In this document: positions 1-8,614 of the stretch, one piece after another | Layout: the number at the start of each line of letters is the position of its first letter | How positions within the stretch are numbered: the stretch's first letter is position 1 | NCBI GenBank assembly: GCA_002154655.1 | Contig: NGUZ01000002.1 | Coordinates: forward strand, 124,001-188,000 | From: Corynebacterium kefirresidentii | GTDB lineage: Bacteria > Actinomycetota > Actinomycetes > Mycobacteriales > Mycobacteriaceae | Direction of reading: 5' to 3' | Length of the DNA stretch: 64,000 bases | Program-made: the position numbers and the translations under genes | Notes under the pieces: model-generated | Told to the model about the DNA's origin: nothing | The model's input: the letters and a program-made list of their open reading frames with translations, nothing else | The model's database searches: none

Positions 1-138
1 ACCCCAACCCGCAGGGTTGATGATTGTCTCGGGATCAGACGGTAGAAAATACGGAACAGTCCAGAGCAATACGATGATAATGCTCACGGAGATTAGCGAT
101 CTCTTGGCGTTGAGATTAAAGGTCTTCAGCAGGGACAT
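1..138 (-). CDS. ABC transporter membrane protein, N-terminal fragment (cut by window edge)
   Basis: The first 46 codons run off the left edge. The peptide begins MSLLKTFNLNAKRSL and is followed by a hydrophobic stretch (ISVSIIIVLLWTVPYFL), which looks like a first membrane segment with a basic cytoplasmic lead. A Shine-Dalgarno AGGAG lies at 146-150 inside the end of the preceding ATPase gene, and the two genes are 1 bp apart, so they are translationally linked. From the context (GntR regulator, ATPase, then this) it should be the permease of a YtrA-type ABC exporter. The family cannot be fixed from this fragment. Confidence 0.6.
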   Translation of the reverse strand, partial: MSLLKTFNLNAKRSLISVSIIIVLLWTVPYFLPSDPETIINPAGWG

Positions 139-139
139 T

Positions 140-994
140 TTAGGACTCCTCTTGTCGGGGGCGGGCGGATTCAAGGGCGTGGGAAACAAGGGAATCAATG
201 AGCTGGCCGTCGTCGAGGTAGGAAACGGTGACGTGGGCGGCAGCTGCGGTATCCGCTGGAAATGGTACTGGGGACCAGGCATGAACCTTGGTGGTCGACC
301 CTAGGGAGGATTGGTGGAGGGGGAGGGCGTCGGCAAGTGCGAGGGCTTGCTCAACGTTCTTTGCGCTGCCGGTGAGCACGGGGTAGTGCGGCCGTTGGGA
401 TTCCAGGTCGATGGGCCCTTCGACCGTGCCGTCGTGCACGGTAATGACCTGGTCAACCAAACCTACGAGGTCTTCCGCGCGGTGCGAAGAAAGTACGAGC
501 AGCCAATCCGGGGTGGCCGCGGCATGGGCGATGATGAGCTCTCGCAGGCGCGTACGAGTCGGTGCGTCCAGGCCGTTGAAAGGCTCATCGAGGAGAGTGA
601 CCGGGGTGCGCGCTGCCAGGGCAGTGGCACAGGCAACCAGCTGTCGCTGGCCGGTGCTGAGAGAGCGATTCTTGCTGCGCTTGTCGACGCCCAAACTATC
701 CAAAAGCTCCTCCGCATACCCCACGTCGAATCCCTCTCGTACGTGCGCTGCGGCCCGCAGGTGCTGGACCACAGTAGAACCGGAAAGCAAGATATCGGCG
801 CCGGTGCGCGCGATCGCCACCGACGAGGCGTCGATGCTGCCCTTGGTAGGCAGGAACCCCGCTACCGCACGCAAGAGCGTGGTCTTGCCGGCGCCATTGG
901 GGCCGATTAACCCGTACATGCCAGCGTTGAGATCGAGGTGCGGCACGTGCAGGCGGTGTTTGCAGGTGACGTTCTGCAACTTAAGGTGCGTCAT
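140..994 (-). CDS. ABC transporter ATP-binding protein
   Basis: A 284-residue ATPase subunit. It has Walker A GPNGAGKTT (residues 31-39), the signature LSTGQRQ and Walker B VTLLDEPF, so the nucleotide-binding domain is complete. The C-terminal 90 residues are a variable accessory part. The gene overlaps the upstream GntR gene by 14 bp and is followed 1 bp later by a membrane protein, giving the regulator-ATPase-permease order typical of YtrA-type operons that respond to envelope-active compounds. The substrate is not evident; export or antibiotic sensing is an inference from this layout. Confidence 0.85.
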   Translation of the reverse strand: MTHLKLQNVTCKHRLHVPHLDLNAGMYGLIGPNGAGKTTLLRAVAGFLPTKGSIDASSVAIARTGADILLSGSTVVQHLRAAAHVREGFDVGYAEELLDSLGVDKRSKNRSLSTGQRQLVACATALAARTPVTLLDEPFNGLDAPTRTRLRELIIAHAAATPDWLLVLSSHRAEDLVGLVDQVITVHDGTVEGPIDLESQRPHYPVLTGSAKNVEQALALADALPLHQSSLGSTTKVHAWSPVPFPADTAAAAHVTVSYLDDGQLIDSLVSHALESARPRQEES

Positions 995-1349
995 GATGGT
1001 CTCCTTCGGCTTCGATGAGGTCAGCGATGTCGCTGGCGCTTAATCCCAATGCGGCCCCTTCTTTTAGGAGGGGAACGATGAAGTCTTCCCTGAGTGATTC
1101 TTGGCGTTGATGGCGAACCTTCTCGCGCGCGCCTTCTCGTACAAACATGCCCAAGCCGCGGCGCTTTTCTAGCAGGCCTTCCTCGAAGAGGACGGTGAGC
1201 GCCTTTGCAGAGGTAGTCGGGTTGACGGAGTGGAACGCGGAAAGCTCGTTGGTGCTGGGGGCGCGTTCTCCCTCTGGCAGCTCGCCGCTGATGATCATGT
1301 CCCTAATTCCTCCTGCCAGTTGTTGGTAAATAGGCCGGGTGTCACTCAT
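981..1349 (-). CDS. GntR-family (YtrA subfamily) transcriptional regulator
   Basis: A 122-residue protein with an N-terminal GntR winged helix (PIYQQLAGGIRDMIISGELPEG, then the recognition region) and only a short helical tail of about 45 residues. This is the size and form of the YtrA subfamily. SD GAGGGG precedes the ATG. It is first in the operon and probably represses its own promoter; an imperfect inverted repeat (1398-1421) lies 48 bp upstream. Repression of the ABC genes behind it is inferred from the family. Confidence 0.85.
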   Translation of the reverse strand: MSDTRPIYQQLAGGIRDMIISGELPEGERAPSTNELSAFHSVNPTTSAKALTVLFEEGLLEKRRGLGMFVREGAREKVRHQRQESLREDFIVPLLKEGAALGLSASDIADLIEAEGDHHDAP

Positions 1350-1397
1350 GCTGCGGCCCCTCTGATTCGTGGCATATGATTCCCTTTCCAGTGTATG

Positions 1398-1421
1398 GGT
1401 TAACCACCTATGTGGGTAACC
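1398..1421. promoter_or_regulatory. Inverted repeat, candidate GntR operator
   Basis: GGTTAACCAC (1398-1407), a 4-base spacer, then GTGGGTAACC (1412-1421). The arms match at nine of ten positions. It lies in the promoter region of the GntR-ABC operon, which fits autoregulation by the YtrA-type regulator. Confidence 0.6.
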
Positions 1422-1725
1422 ATATAACGAAAGGTGCCCGCGGTCAACGGTAGGCGTGATATGGGATGGAGCTGCCGTGTAAAAGCGGGTGTCCCCGTTG
1501 TGTAAGTTGTTGAATCAAAAATTTGCAACATTTACAGAATCGCTAACCTTGTTATTACTGGTCGGGCTGCAGAAATCTCTCGGGTGCCGCTCCGGTGCTG
1601 GTAAATGTGGCGAATTAGGCGTCAAAAGGGCAGACATTTGAGGAGTGGCCCTCTAGACTGAGATGCGGATCACCCAACAGGAGGCGTTGCATCGTGGCGT
1701 CTTCCGAGCTGAAAGGAACACAGAA
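1422..1725. other. Intergenic region before pyc
   Basis: About 300 bases without a gene. It contains an AT-rich imperfect inverted repeat, TGTAAGTTGTTG at 1501-1512 against CAACATTTACA at 1526-1536. The intervening AATTTGCAAC resembles RamB-type sites of C. glutamicum, but this is only a visual resemblance. The pyc promoter should lie here; no convincing -10/-35 pair was fixed. Confidence 0.3.
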
Positions 1726-4700
1726 GTGGCTAATCCCGCGCTTCCATCGTTCAAAAAGATTCTGGTAGCCAACCGCGGCGAAATCGCCGTGCGTGCATTC
1801 CGCGCTGCCTTTGAAACTGGGGCAAAGACCGTCGCGGTCTACCCTCGTGAAGACCGTAACTCCTTCCATCGTGCGTTTGCGGATGAGGCCGTCCGTATTG
1901 GTACCGAGGGGCAGCCGGTAAAGGCTTATCTCGATATCGATGAAATCATTCGCGCCGCGAAGAAAGCGGAAGCGGATGCTATTTACCCCGGCTACGGTTT
2001 CCTTTCGGAGCGCGCGGATCTTGCTCGTGCTTGTGAGGACAATGGAATCAAGTTCATTGGCCCGACCCCATCCACGCTGGATTTGACTGGTGATAAGGCT
2101 GCAGCGGTAAGCGCCGCGAAGGAAGCTGGGCTGCCGACGTTGCAGGATTCGGAGCCATCGACGGACGTCGATAAGCTGGTGGAATACTCCAAGGATTTCA
2201 ATTTCCCCGTATTCGTTAAGGCTGTTGCCGGTGGCGGCGGGCGCGGAATGCGCTTCGTAGAATCCGAAGATCAGCTGCGCGAGAAGGCTGCCGAGGCCTC
2301 CCGCGAAGCGGAAGCCGCTTTCGGCGATGGCAGCGTCTACCTCGAGACCGCAGTAATCAAGCCACAGCACATCGAGGTGCAGATTCTGGCTGATAGCCAA
2401 GGTAACGTCATTCACCTTTTTGAACGTGACTGCTCCGTCCAGCGCCGCCACCAGAAGGTAGTGGAAATCGCCCCGGCGCCGACGCTAGACCCAGAGCTGC
2501 GTGACCGCATCTGCCAGGATGCGGTGAAGTTCTGCGAACACATCAACTATGAGGGCGCGGGTACCGTGGAATTCCTTGTGGATGAGCGCGGCAACCACGT
2601 CTTTATCGAGATGAACCCGCGTGTGCAGGTGGAGCACACCGTGACCGAGGAAATCACCGGTGTCGACATCGTGAAGGCACAGATGAATATCGCGGCCGGT
2701 GCCTCGCTGGAGGATATTCACCTCGCCCAAGACAAGATTTCCATCACCGGGTCTGCCCTGCAGTGCCGCATTACCACTGAAGACCCGAATAATGGGTTCC
2801 GCCCGGATACCGGTACGCTGACCGCGTATCGTTCGCCGGGCGGCGCTGGCGTGCGTTTGGACGGTGCAACTTCTGTGGGTGCAGAGGTCTCGCCGAACTT
2901 TGACTCTTTGCTGGTAAAGATGACCTGCCGCGGCGTCAATTTCGAGCAGGCCGTGCAGCGCGCCCAGCGCGCGCTCAACGAGTTCCACGTCTCCGGTGTG
3001 GCCACCAATATCGGCTTTTTGCGCGCCCTGCTGCGCGAGCCGGACTTCACTCAGACCCGTGTGGACACCGGCTTCATCAACGCGCACCCGCACCTCCTCA
3101 AGGCACCGCCCGCCGTCGATGAGTCTGGTCGAATCCTCGAGTACATTGCGGAGACCACCGTTAATAAACCCAACGGCGAGCGCCCGACGGCACTTCGTCC
3201 CTTTGACAAGCTCCCCGAGCTGGACTCTTCTGAGCCGCTACCGCGCGGTTCCCGCGACGATCTGCTCGAGTTTGGGCCACAGAAGTGGGCAGAAAAGATC
3301 CGTAAGCAGCACGCACTCATGGTTACGGATACCACCTTCCGCGATGCCCACCAGTCCCTGCTGGCCACCCGCGTGCGTAGTACTGCGCTGGTTTCCGCCG
3401 CCGAGGCTGTCGCTCGCATGACCCCGAATCTCTTCTCCGTGGAGGCATGGGGTGGTGCTACCTATGACGTCGCCATGCGCTTCCTCCACGAGGACCCCTG
3501 GGTGCGTCTAGACATGCTGCGTGAGGCTATGCCGAACCAAAATATCCAGATGCTCCTGCGCGGCCGCAATACCGTGGGTTACACCCCATACCCAGATTCG
3601 GTCTGCCGCGGCTTCGTCCAAGAAGCAGCCAAGTCGGGCGTCGATGTTTTCCGCATCTTCGACGCACTTAACGACGTCTCCCAGATGCGCCCCGCCATTG
3701 ATGCCGTCCTCGAGACCAATACCACCGTTGCTGAGGTGGCCATGGCGTACTCCGGCGACCTTTCCTCACCGAAGGAGAACCTGTACACGCTGGATTACTA
3801 CCTCAAGCTGGCCGAGCAGATTGTGGAGTCCGGCGCCCATATCCTCGCCATCAAGGATATGGCGGGTCTGCTTCGCCCTGAGGCGGCTTCCAAGCTAGTC
3901 ATGGCACTGCGCAAGGAATTTGACCTGCCGGTGCACGTGCACACGCACGACACCGCCGGTGGCCAGATGGCTACTTACTATGCGGCTGCGCTCTCCGGTG
4001 CCGACATTGTCGACGGCGCCTCCGCACCACTGGCAGGAACCACCTCGCAGCCATCGCTGTCGGCGCTTATTGCGGCCTTCTCCCAATCCAATCGGGATAC
4101 CGGCATTGACTTGCAGGCAGTTTCCGATCTCGAGCCGTACTGGGAGGCCGTGCGCCAGCTCTACGCCCCGTTCGAGAACGGCATCCCTGGCCCGACCGGT
4201 CGCGTGTACAAACACGAGATTCCGGGCGGTCAGCTCTCCAACCTGCGTGCCCAAGCCGTTGCTCTTGGCTTGGCGGATCGCTTCGAGGTCATCGAGGACA
4301 CCTATGCAGCGGTCAATGAGATGCTGGGGCGTCCGACCAAGGTCACTCCGTCTTCCAAGGTGGTGGGCGATCTTGCCCTGCACCTTGTGGGCGCGGGCGT
4401 CGATCCTGCAGACTTCGCCGCTAATCCGATGAAGTTCGATATCCCGGACTCGGTCAACCAGTTCCTCCGCGGCCAGCTCGGTACCCCTCCTGGTGGTTGG
4501 CCGGAACTGCGCGATAAGGTGCTCGACGGTCGCGAGGCGACCGGCGCCCAAATCAGCGAAGTTCCTGCTGAGGAGCAGCCGCACCTCGAGTCCGATAATT
4601 CGGATGAACGCCGTGCCAGCTTGAACCGCCTGCTCTTCCCCAAGCAGTTCGAGGAGTTCAACGAGTTCCGCCGTAAGTACGGCAATACCGAGGCGCTGAC

Positions 4701-5157
4701 GGATACCACCTTCTTCTACGGTCTGACTGAAGGCGAAGAAAAGGTAGTCCACTACTTCCCAGAAGGCTCCACTGATCGCGCCGATCTCAAGCAGGTCGTG
4801 GTGCGTCTCGACGCCGTGGGTGAGCCGGATGAAAAGGGCATGCGTAACGTCGTTCTCAATGTCAACGGTCAGATTCGCCCGATGAAGGTTCGCGACGAAA
4901 ACGCCGAGTCCACCGTCGCCACCGTAGAAAAGGCTGACCCTTCCAACGAGGGCCACGTCGCTGCACCATTCGCTGGCGTGGTTAATCCGACCGCCAAGCC
5001 TGGCGACGAGGTAAAGGCCGGCGACCAAATCGCCGTCATTGAGGCAATGAAGATGGAAGCTTCCATCTCCGCCACCAAGGATGGCGTGGTCGAACGCGTG
5101 GCCATTGGCCAGGCCACCAAGGTTGAAGGCGGCGACCTCATTGCCGTAATCAACTAG
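1726..5157 (+). CDS. pyc: Pyruvate carboxylase
   Basis: Cytoplasmic biotin enzyme that carboxylates pyruvate to oxaloacetate, feeding the TCA cycle and amino-acid synthesis. I chose GTG at 1726 (1143 residues) over the upstream ATG at 1663, because GAAAGGA ends 8 bases before it and conserved sequence ([18 protein letters not shown]) begins just after. Domains in order are biotin carboxylase (about 5-460, with the ATP-grasp glycine loop AGGGGRGM), carboxyltransferase (about 540-800, with TDTTFRDAHQS and the metal-binding HVHTHD) and a C-terminal biotinyl domain with EAMKM, biotinyl lysine near 1109. The length matches actinobacterial Pyc. It is a single-gene unit followed by a hairpin. Confidence 0.97.
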   Translation: MANPALPSFKKILVANRGEIAVRAFRAAFETGAKTVAVYPREDRNSFHRAFADEAVRIGTEGQPVKAYLDIDEIIRAAKKAEADAIYPGYGFLSERADLARACEDNGIKFIGPTPSTLDLTGDKAAAVSAAKEAGLPTLQDSEPSTDVDKLVEYSKDFNFPVFVKAVAGGGGRGMRFVESEDQLREKAAEASREAEAAFGDGSVYLETAVIKPQHIEVQILADSQGNVIHLFERDCSVQRRHQKVVEIAPAPTLDPELRDRICQDAVKFCEHINYEGAGTVEFLVDERGNHVFIEMNPRVQVEHTVTEEITGVDIVKAQMNIAAGASLEDIHLAQDKISITGSALQCRITTEDPNNGFRPDTGTLTAYRSPGGAGVRLDGATSVGAEVSPNFDSLLVKMTCRGVNFEQAVQRAQRALNEFHVSGVATNIGFLRALLREPDFTQTRVDTGFINAHPHLLKAPPAVDESGRILEYIAETTVNKPNGERPTALRPFDKLPELDSSEPLPRGSRDDLLEFGPQKWAEKIRKQHALMVTDTTFRDAHQSLLATRVRSTALVSAAEAVARMTPNLFSVEAWGGATYDVAMRFLHEDPWVRLDMLREAMPNQNIQMLLRGRNTVGYTPYPDSVCRGFVQEAAKSGVDVFRIFDALNDVSQMRPAIDAVLETNTTVAEVAMAYSGDLSSPKENLYTLDYYLKLAEQIVESGAHILAIKDMAGLLRPEAASKLVMALRKEFDLPVHVHTHDTAGGQMATYYAAALSGADIVDGASAPLAGTTSQPSLSALIAAFSQSNRDTGIDLQAVSDLEPYWEAVRQLYAPFENGIPGPTGRVYKHEIPGGQLSNLRAQAVALGLADRFEVIEDTYAAVNEMLGRPTKVTPSSKVVGDLALHLVGAGVDPADFAANPMKFDIPDSVNQFLRGQLGTPPGGWPELRDKVLDGREATGAQISEVPAEEQPHLESDNSDERRASLNRLLFPKQFEEFNEFRRKYGNTEALTDTTFFYGLTEGEEKVVHYFPEGSTDRADLKQVVVRLDAVGEPDEKGMRNVVLNVNGQIRPMKVRDENAESTVATVEKADPSNEGHVAAPFAGVVNPTAKPGDEVKAGDQIAVIEAMKMEASISATKDGVVERVAIGQATKVEGGDLIAVIN

Positions 5158-5169
5158 TCTGCACACTCA

Positions 5170-5212
5170 AGCGCCCCGCTTCCTTTGAGTAATCTCTAGG
5201 GAGCGGGGCGCT
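5170..5212. terminator. Hairpin after pyc
   Basis: AGCGCCCCGCTTCC at 5170-5183 pairs with GGGAGCGGGGCGCT at 5199-5212 with one mismatch. It is GC-rich, starts 13 bp after the pyc stop and has no clear U-run, so it is a terminator by position and stem strength. Confidence 0.7.
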
Positions 5213-5233
5213 GTGGTGTCTAGCTGTGCTAAA

Positions 5234-5309
5234 AATCAACGATTTCGCCCATCCAAATGACCAAAACCGTCGACGAAACCGTTGGTTTAGATGGACGAAA
5301 TCGTTGATT
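5234..5309. repeat. Long near-perfect inverted repeat between convergent genes
   Basis: A 24-base arm at 5234-5257 pairs with 5286-5309 with two mismatches. The 28-base middle contains the small palindrome CGTCGACG. It lies between pyc and the convergent DUF1648 gene, about 24 bp from the end of the latter. It is AT-richer than the adjacent GC-rich terminator and has no gene. It could be a second, bidirectional terminator or a small repeat element. Confidence 0.7.
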
Positions 5310-5332
5310 CGCGATGATATCGGAGGCTTGTC

Positions 5333-6457
5333 TTAGTCTAAGATAGCGGGCAATGCTAAAGAACCAACCAAGATGAGTGCTACGAGGCTGAGAAAGACTT
5401 TGGCCTGCCACCGGGCATAATTGAAGGACATTCCCGTACCGAAGCGCTTGTCTACCAGTACCGCCGGATCATCCGGGTTGTAATACATCACACCCCATTT
5501 ATAGAGGTGGTCATTGTCCGGTGATTCTTTGTCTTCATCAGCGAAGTGAACACCGCGCAATTGTTCGGATAACCGGGATTGCTTGTAGAGAAGAAATACA
5601 ACTAGACCGATGCTGCCACCAATGGTGAGAATCAACATTGTGATGATCGCGGCGCTGTGGAAGCGTTGATAGTGCGGGATAGGGCCGGTTACCTGTATGA
5701 AGGCCATCCCGGCGCTGATGAGCAGAGTAAGTACTCCCATTCCAGTGTTCGTGACAGCGAGGTTGGCTTCGTTACGCAGCCGCGCTTTAATGTTGCGCTC
5801 AGAGCGTGGGGATACCTCACTATGCGCGATAAAAGAGCAGATAATCGCAAATAGGCCCAGCAATGCTAAAGCGGCGAAAGAGGAGAAAAACACGCTCCCA
5901 ATTGTTTTGTCGCTCCAATTGTCGGCTTCCATGGAGCCATTCCAGTGCACGGGAACGGGGTCAGGAATATCGGACCAGTGGGAAGCGACGATGATTACAC
6001 CGGCCGCGATGCACAACAGGGAAGAGAGCATGGTTACCCATGGAAAAGTCGGCGTAGGGAAGCCGTCGAAGTTGGGCGTGCCAATGGATTTGTGGGAAAC
6101 ACGGGCAGCGATGGTGGTTTCCACCTCGTCGAACCAGCCGCCCGCTTTTTTAGCGGCGATGATGCGGCGGCGCTGGGATAGATAAGCCCACATGCCACCG
6201 AGCGCTACCACGAGGGAAGGTACGGCGGCTAATAGCGGTAGTTTCCAGGCAAAGAGGGACAGGACCGTCGCCGCAATGCCACAGGTCCACGTTCGTACCT
6301 TGAATCCGGCAAGGGCGGAGGTAACGGCAGGATCGGAAAGATAAGCCTTGGGTACGCGGACGCCGAGCGGTGTGCCAGGTGAGGCCAGGGAGGGCGTTTG
6401 GGCCATAATCCAAGTGATAGCAAGGGTGGTGGCGGCCATTAAAAGTGTGAAAATCAT
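5333..6457 (-). CDS. DUF1648/DUF5808 membrane protein
   Basis: A 374-residue polytopic membrane protein with a first membrane segment at the N-terminus and several later. The segment IPDPVPVHWN is the DUF1648 signature. The C-terminal WGVMYYNPDDP and KRFGTGMSFN match DUF5808, found in membrane proteins paired with YtrA-type regulators. The start codon overlaps the stop of the upstream GntR gene (ATGA), so the two are co-translated. Its function is not known to me; a role in sensing envelope or signal-peptide stress is only suggested by relatives such as SdpI. Confidence 0.85.
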   Translation of the reverse strand: MIFTLLMAATTLAITWIMAQTPSLASPGTPLGVRVPKAYLSDPAVTSALAGFKVRTWTCGIAATVLSLFAWKLPLLAAVPSLVVALGGMWAYLSQRRRIIAAKKAGGWFDEVETTIAARVSHKSIGTPNFDGFPTPTFPWVTMLSSLLCIAAGVIIVASHWSDIPDPVPVHWNGSMEADNWSDKTIGSVFFSSFAALALLGLFAIICSFIAHSEVSPRSERNIKARLRNEANLAVTNTGMGVLTLLISAGMAFIQVTGPIPHYQRFHSAAIITMLILTIGGSIGLVVFLLYKQSRLSEQLRGVHFADEDKESPDNDHLYKWGVMYYNPDDPAVLVDKRFGTGMSFNYARWQAKVFLSLVALILVGSLALPAILD

Positions 6458-6831
6458 GGTGATACTTCCAGGTCATTAAGGGTGGAGCTGAGTCGAGCGT
6501 GGAGCTCATCTGGGCTAAAGCCTTGGGCGCGGGCGAGTGTGACTACGCGGCTTAATTGCTCATTCAGTTGTTTTTCTTGTGCGGCGGTGCGAGAACCAGG
6601 CCTGACGATGGATCCGGACCGGCCGGCGGTTTCTGCAAGGCCCTCGAAAACCAAGAGGTCGTAGGCCTTCTTTACGGTGGCAGGGTTAATGCCTATATCT
6701 TTGGCAACGCGGCGGACGGGATCTAGCTTGTCGCCATCGGAAAGCTGTCCGTGAGCGATAGCCAAAACGATTTCATCGTGAATTTGTTGAAATACGGGGA
6801 CGTCAGATTCGGGGTTAAGGGTAATGAACAT
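6454..6831 (-). CDS. GntR-family (YtrA subfamily) transcriptional regulator
   Basis: 125 residues: N-terminal GntR winged helix (VPVFQQIHDEIVLAIAHG, VRRVAKDIGINPATVKKAYDLL), then a short helical tail. It is the first gene of a two-gene operon with the DUF1648 protein. Two copies of a TGTATTAC-N5-GTAATACA inverted repeat lie 23-67 bp upstream of the start, so it very probably represses its own operon. The signal is unknown. Confidence 0.88.
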   Translation of the reverse strand: MFITLNPESDVPVFQQIHDEIVLAIAHGQLSDGDKLDPVRRVAKDIGINPATVKKAYDLLVFEGLAETAGRSGSIVRPGSRTAAQEKQLNEQLSRVVTLARAQGFSPDELHARLSSTLNDLEVSP

Positions 6832-6853
6832 CTGTCACCTCCAATCTCTTTTC

Positions 6854-6898
6854 TGTATTACTTATAGTAACACAATCTGTATTGCTAGTTGTAATACA
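6854..6898. promoter_or_regulatory. Two tandem GntR operators
   Basis: Box 1 (6854-6874) is TGTATTAC-N5-GTAACACA. Box 2 (6878-6898) is TGTATTGC-N5-GTAATACA. Each has one mismatch from perfect dyad symmetry and they start 24 bp apart, nearly the same face of the helix at two turns plus. This suggests paired binding of the downstream YtrA-type regulator. Confidence 0.75.
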
Positions 6899-6910
6899 AA
6901 ATGAGATCCC

Positions 6911-6957
6911 AAAGAAACCCCAGGTATGTGTGACTTAACGCAGTGACATACCTGGGG
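6911..6957 (-). terminator. Rho-independent terminator
   Basis: The perfect 12-bp stem CCCCAGGTATGT (6918-6929) with its complement (6946-6957) is followed on the minus strand by GGGTTTCTTTGG, a T-rich tail. It ends the ABC ATPase/membrane protein operon that stops at 6974. Confidence 0.8.
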
Positions 6958-6973
6958 TGTTGGGGCAGGGAGA

Positions 6974-7996
6974 CTAGAGGAAAAGGGCTACTACGATGGC
7001 AGCAATACCGTAGCTCCCGCGCATGAAGTAACCGAAGACCTCGGGAGAGAAGGAGGCGCCGAAGCCGCCGGTATCGATGATATTCATGGTGGTCACGCGT
7101 GCGGGACGGGAGCGCTTAAAGGCGGCGTAGGTAAGGCCCAAACAACATGCTGCGAGCGTGAACAGGGACAGCTTCCACACGGTGGCGATGAAGGCGGTGC
7201 CAAGAACGGCAGCACCTGCGGTGGCGGCCAGCGGCAGCCCCCAGTCGGGCCACGCACCATCGACGATGCGGCCGAAGGAGGCAGCGCGGCTGGTAGAGGC
7301 GCCGACAATGGTCCAAGCGGCAGCGAATCCAATGAGCGCAAGGCTGCCGAGCTGTGGTGCTAGCGCTAGGGTCAGTCCCATGACGGCGACCGCACCGAGA
7401 GGGATATACCACCGGCGATATAAGCGCCGAGCAAAGAGGAGACTGAGCGAAGCCGTGGCATGTGAGCGCGGGCGCAGGCGAGCGGATTGGGAGGCGATGG
7501 CATCGGCAGAAACCTCAGAATCCAGTAGCCCAAAGGAGGACGAGCCGATGGCACGGGTACGGCCCGCGCGGAGAAGCGAGGCGAGATCGAAGGACCGCCA
7601 GCCGATGACAAACCGCAGAAGGGGTAGGGTTATCGCCGCATAGAGTGGAAGATGCAGCGATGCACACAGGGCAAGACCTAGGAGGCTCACGCCGGCGAGC
7701 TGGGCAATAGACAGCTTATCGACGCCTCCCATGCGCCCCCGCGGCCTATCCGCATAGACCCAACGTCCGAGCGAAAGGCTGCGCAGCGGGTAGAGCGCCT
7801 CGAGGAGAACCATGAGAGCGAGCGAGCCGATTCCGGCGCCAATGGTCGCGGTTGCGGGCAGAGCAGCGGCCATGCGCTGTGTTAGCGAGGGCAGAAGCGC
7901 TGCAGCATTGTGCCAGGCGTAGACACTGACGCTCGCGATAAGTGCCGCGATGAAGGTGTAATAGATGGCTGAGGAGGCTGTGGAGAGAAGTTTCAT
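6974..7996 (-). CDS. Polytopic membrane protein, probable ABC transporter permease partner
   Basis: 340 residues with about eight hydrophobic segments and no recognisable enzyme motif. It begins 4 bp inside the stop of the preceding ABC ATPase gene (ATGA overlap), so it is almost certainly the membrane partner of that ATPase. A central cytoplasmic stretch of about 60 residues is rich in Arg and Ser. I do not recognise the family; the transport substrate is unknown. Confidence 0.7.
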   Translation of the reverse strand: MKLLSTASSAIYYTFIAALIASVSVYAWHNAAALLPSLTQRMAAALPATATIGAGIGSLALMVLLEALYPLRSLSLGRWVYADRPRGRMGGVDKLSIAQLAGVSLLGLALCASLHLPLYAAITLPLLRFVIGWRSFDLASLLRAGRTRAIGSSSFGLLDSEVSADAIASQSARLRPRSHATASLSLLFARRLYRRWYIPLGAVAVMGLTLALAPQLGSLALIGFAAAWTIVGASTSRAASFGRIVDGAWPDWGLPLAATAGAAVLGTAFIATVWKLSLFTLAACCLGLTYAAFKRSRPARVTTMNIIDTGGFGASFSPEVFGYFMRGSYGIAAIVVALFL

Positions 7997-8574
7997 GATA
8001 TCTCCACCACCTCGTCGCAGGCATCGAAGATGGCTGGAGAATGGGAAGCAAGTACAACACAGCGGCCATCGGCTGCGAGGTGGTGTAGCTCCTCGGCCAA
8101 AAAGTCGATCCAGGTATGGTCGAGGTGGCGCTCGGGCTCGTCGATAAGCAGGGCTTTGGCCGGCTGATAGAGCTGGGCTGCGAGGTAGACGCGCTGGCGC
8201 TGGCCCGAGGAAAGATCGCTGACCGCAGAATTCAGGATGGCTTGGTCGAGGGCCCAGAGCTCATGGATCTCGGTAAAGTCCACGCCGGTCCGGCGGGATA
8301 GCACACTAAAGTGCTCACCCACGGTGAGGTCGGGGAGAAAGACTGGGTCCCCGACGGAGATGACGGAACCGGCCGCCGCAGCGCTACCGGGCGCGGCACC
8401 GTCGATGAAAACGGTGCCATTTAGTGGGGCAATCTCGCCGCTCAACGTCTGCAGCAGCGTAGATTTACCCGCACCATTCGGGCCTTTCAGGCCGTATACG
8501 CGACCGACATCAAAGCTGCGATTGAGGTGCCCTAGGGCAGTGGCATGTCCGTAGGCTGCATCTATTTTCAACAT
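7993..8574 (-). CDS. ABC transporter ATP-binding protein (short)
   Basis: 193 residues, a bare nucleotide-binding domain with Walker [10 protein letters not shown], signature LSSGQRQRV and Walker B ALLIDEPE. The ATG at 8574 begins the conserved sequence (MLKIDAAYGHA). Further upstream the frame only shadows the next gene. There is no Shine-Dalgarno, but TAACCT lies 7 bases before the ATG, fitting a leaderless transcript. It is coupled to the membrane protein downstream. The function as a two-subunit ABC transporter is inferred. Confidence 0.8.
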   Translation of the reverse strand: MLKIDAAYGHATALGHLNRSFDVGRVYGLKGPNGAGKSTLLQTLSGEIAPLNGTVFIDGAAPGSAAAAGSVISVGDPVFLPDLTVGEHFSVLSRRTGVDFTEIHELWALDQAILNSAVSDLSSGQRQRVYLAAQLYQPAKALLIDEPERHLDHTWIDFLAEELHHLAADGRCVVLASHSPAIFDACDEVVEIS

Positions 8575-8614
8575 CGTTGATAGGTTAGCAGACAGGCGGC
8601 TGGCCCTAGGGGGG

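Noticed and set aside
1501..1536. Third copy of the TTGTTGAACAA operator before pyc
   Set aside because: Only the first eight bases match (TTGTTGAATCA) and the dyad symmetry is lost; kept only as a remark.
1663..1725. Longer pyruvate carboxylase starting at ATG 1663
   Set aside because: The 21 extra residues are unlike family N-termini and no SD precedes that ATG, whereas GTG 1726 has GAAAGGA at 8 bases.
3895..5166. 423-codon open frame antisense to pyc
   Set aside because: It lies wholly opposite the carboxyltransferase and biotinyl part of a clear gene, has no family features, and is a typical by-product of high GC codon bias.
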